Positions 5,158 to 5,923 of a stretch of DNA of 5,923 bases are shown here, in pieces. The position numbers and the translations under genes were made by a program. A model generated the notes under the pieces. The model was not told where the DNA came from. It searched no databases and saw nothing but the letters and a program-made list of their open reading frames with translations. The stretch is taken from NCBI GenBank assembly GCA_001804345.1, contig MHFU01000092.1, positions 1 to 5,923 of the forward strand, in the 5' to 3' direction. Position 1 is the first letter of the stretch, and each line of letters opens with the position of its first letter. This stretch comes from Omnitrophica bacterium RIFOXYB12_FULL_50_7 (GTDB lineage: Bacteria > Omnitrophota > Omnitrophia > Omnitrophales > Aquincolibacteriaceae).

Positions 5158-5922
5158 TCAAATAAAATGCGGCGCCATGGCCTTCTGGCCGATGTCCCGA
5201 CGGCAAAAACCGCCCTCGAAATGGATTTGTGTGATCACTTGATAAACACGTTCATGCGCAGTTTTTAACGTATCGCCCCACGCCGTCACGACGAGCACTC
5301 TCCCCCCAGCCGTCACGACCTGCTTTTGCGCGTTCAATGCCGTACCGGCGTGAAAAACCGCCACATTCTGTTGTCCCTTCGCAGTATCAAGCCCCCGGAT
5401 CGGAAAACCTTTTTCATAAGAACCCGGATACCCGCCTGAAGCCATCACGACCGCAATGCACGCTTTGTCATACCATTCAAGACTCTCCATTTCCAAGCAA
5501 CCGTTGGCAACCTGCACCATCACAGGCAAAAGATCGGAGCGCAGACGTGGAAGGATCACCTCAGTTTCGGGGTCCCCAAACCGACAATTATACTCCAGCA
5601 CGAACGGCCCGTCCTTGGTCATCATGATCCCGGCATAAAGAACGCCTCGGTAGGACATCCCGTCCTGCGCCATTCCTTCAAGGATCGGACGCACCGCGAT
5701 ATCGATAATCCCCCCGATCTCAGCCTCCGGGATCTTCATGCTTGGAGAAAAAGCGCCCATGCCCCCCGTGTTCGGCCCTCTGTCATGGTCATACGCCCGT
5801 TTATGATCGCGCGCGCTCGCCAGAGGAATGATCTTTTTTCCATCCGTCAGCACCAGGATCGAAAGCTCCTCGCCTTCAAGCTTCTTTTCGATAACAACTT
5901 TGGAACCCGCATCTCCAAAGAT
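5158..5922 (-). CDS. purD: Phosphoribosylamine-glycine ligase, N-terminus cut by window edge
   Basis: PurD (GAR synthetase) joins phosphoribosylamine and glycine with ATP, the second step of IMP synthesis. The frame is open from the right edge for 255 codons including the stop, giving 254 residues of a family usually about 420-430, so about 170 N-terminal residues are outside. The internal GTG at 5853 is not a start, because the homologous sequence FGDAGSKVVIEKKLEGEE continues upstream of it. Visible ATP-grasp motifs are DHKRAYDHDRGPNTGGMGAF (39-58) and FVLEYNCRFGDPETE (107-121), with metal-binding E110 and N112. The C-terminal domain shows ASGGYPGSYEKG, VFHAGT, TAGGRVLVVTAWG and FCRRDIGQKA, ending where family members normally end. 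The stop TGA is followed two codons later by a second in-frame TGA. It is the first visible gene of the operon; its promoter lies outside. Confidence 0.97.
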   Translation of the reverse strand: MFGDAGSKVVIEKKLEGEELSILVLTDGKKIIPLASARDHKRAYDHDRGPNTGGMGAFSPSMKIPEAEIGGIIDIAVRPILEGMAQDGMSYRGVLYAGIMMTKDGPFVLEYNCRFGDPETEVILPRLRSDLLPVMVQVANGCLEMESLEWYDKACIAVVMASGGYPGSYEKGFPIRGLDTAKGQQNVAVFHAGTALNAQKQVVTAGGRVLVVTAWGDTLKTAHERVYQVITQIHFEGGFCRRDIGQKAMAPHFI

Positions 5923-5923
5923 T

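Noticed and set aside
5158..5853. GTG at 5853 as the start of purD
   Set aside because: The frame continues upstream to the window edge with recognisable PurD sequence (FGDAG, EGEE), so the gene is truncated by the window and does not start there.

Overview
The window is a compact bacterial operon segment. Every real gene lies on the minus strand, so transcription runs from high to low coordinates. In transcript order they are: purD (5' part cut by the right edge), purE, an SPFH/flotillin-like membrane protein, a fused TsaC-type threonylcarbamoyl-AMP synthase plus low-molecular-weight phosphatase, rpiB, glyA and nrdR (3' part cut by the left edge). The gaps are about 72, 30, 63, 11, -35 (overlap) and 72 nt. 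No rho-independent terminator is visible on the minus strand, so one polycistronic transcript is likely. No RNA gene, CRISPR array, insertion sequence or phage gene was seen.

Region by region: 5158-5922 holds the ATP-grasp and C-terminal part of PurD. The 5086-5157 gap holds inverted repeats touching the purE Shine-Dalgarno. 4585-5085 is a class I PurE. 3268-4554 is a single-pass SPFH protein with a long Ala/Glu/Lys coiled coil. 2134-3204 is the TsaC-phosphatase fusion. 1652-2122 is ribose-5-phosphate isomerase B. 421-1686 is serine hydroxymethyltransferase. 1-348 is the N-terminal 116 residues of NrdR.

Functionally most genes fit one nucleotide-supply theme. RpiB interconverts ribulose-5-P and ribose-5-P, the precursor of PRPP. 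GlyA makes glycine and a one-carbon unit. PurD uses glycine, and PurE acts later in the same IMP pathway. NrdR represses ribonucleotide reductase genes. The fused TsaC domain belongs to tRNA t6A synthesis. The SPFH protein is the outsider. From memory, Bacillus subtilis carries ywlC (TsaC), ywlE (protein-arginine phosphatase), ywlF (RpiB) and glyA close together in this order. This window shows the same order with the first two joined in one polypeptide.

The organism is bacterial, of moderate GC (roughly 50% by eye), with good GGAGG-type ribosome binding sites and tight gene packing. The combination resembles uncultured lineages such as Candidatus Omnitrophota or a neighbouring PVC or delta-type group. 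This is an inference from gene content and overall protein character and cannot be settled without a search. The region is mostly housekeeping. The points most worth a second look are the TsaC-phosphatase fusion and its P-loop, the competing hairpins before purE, the SPFH gene inside a purine/one-carbon operon, and a perfect 12-bp inverted repeat inside that gene.
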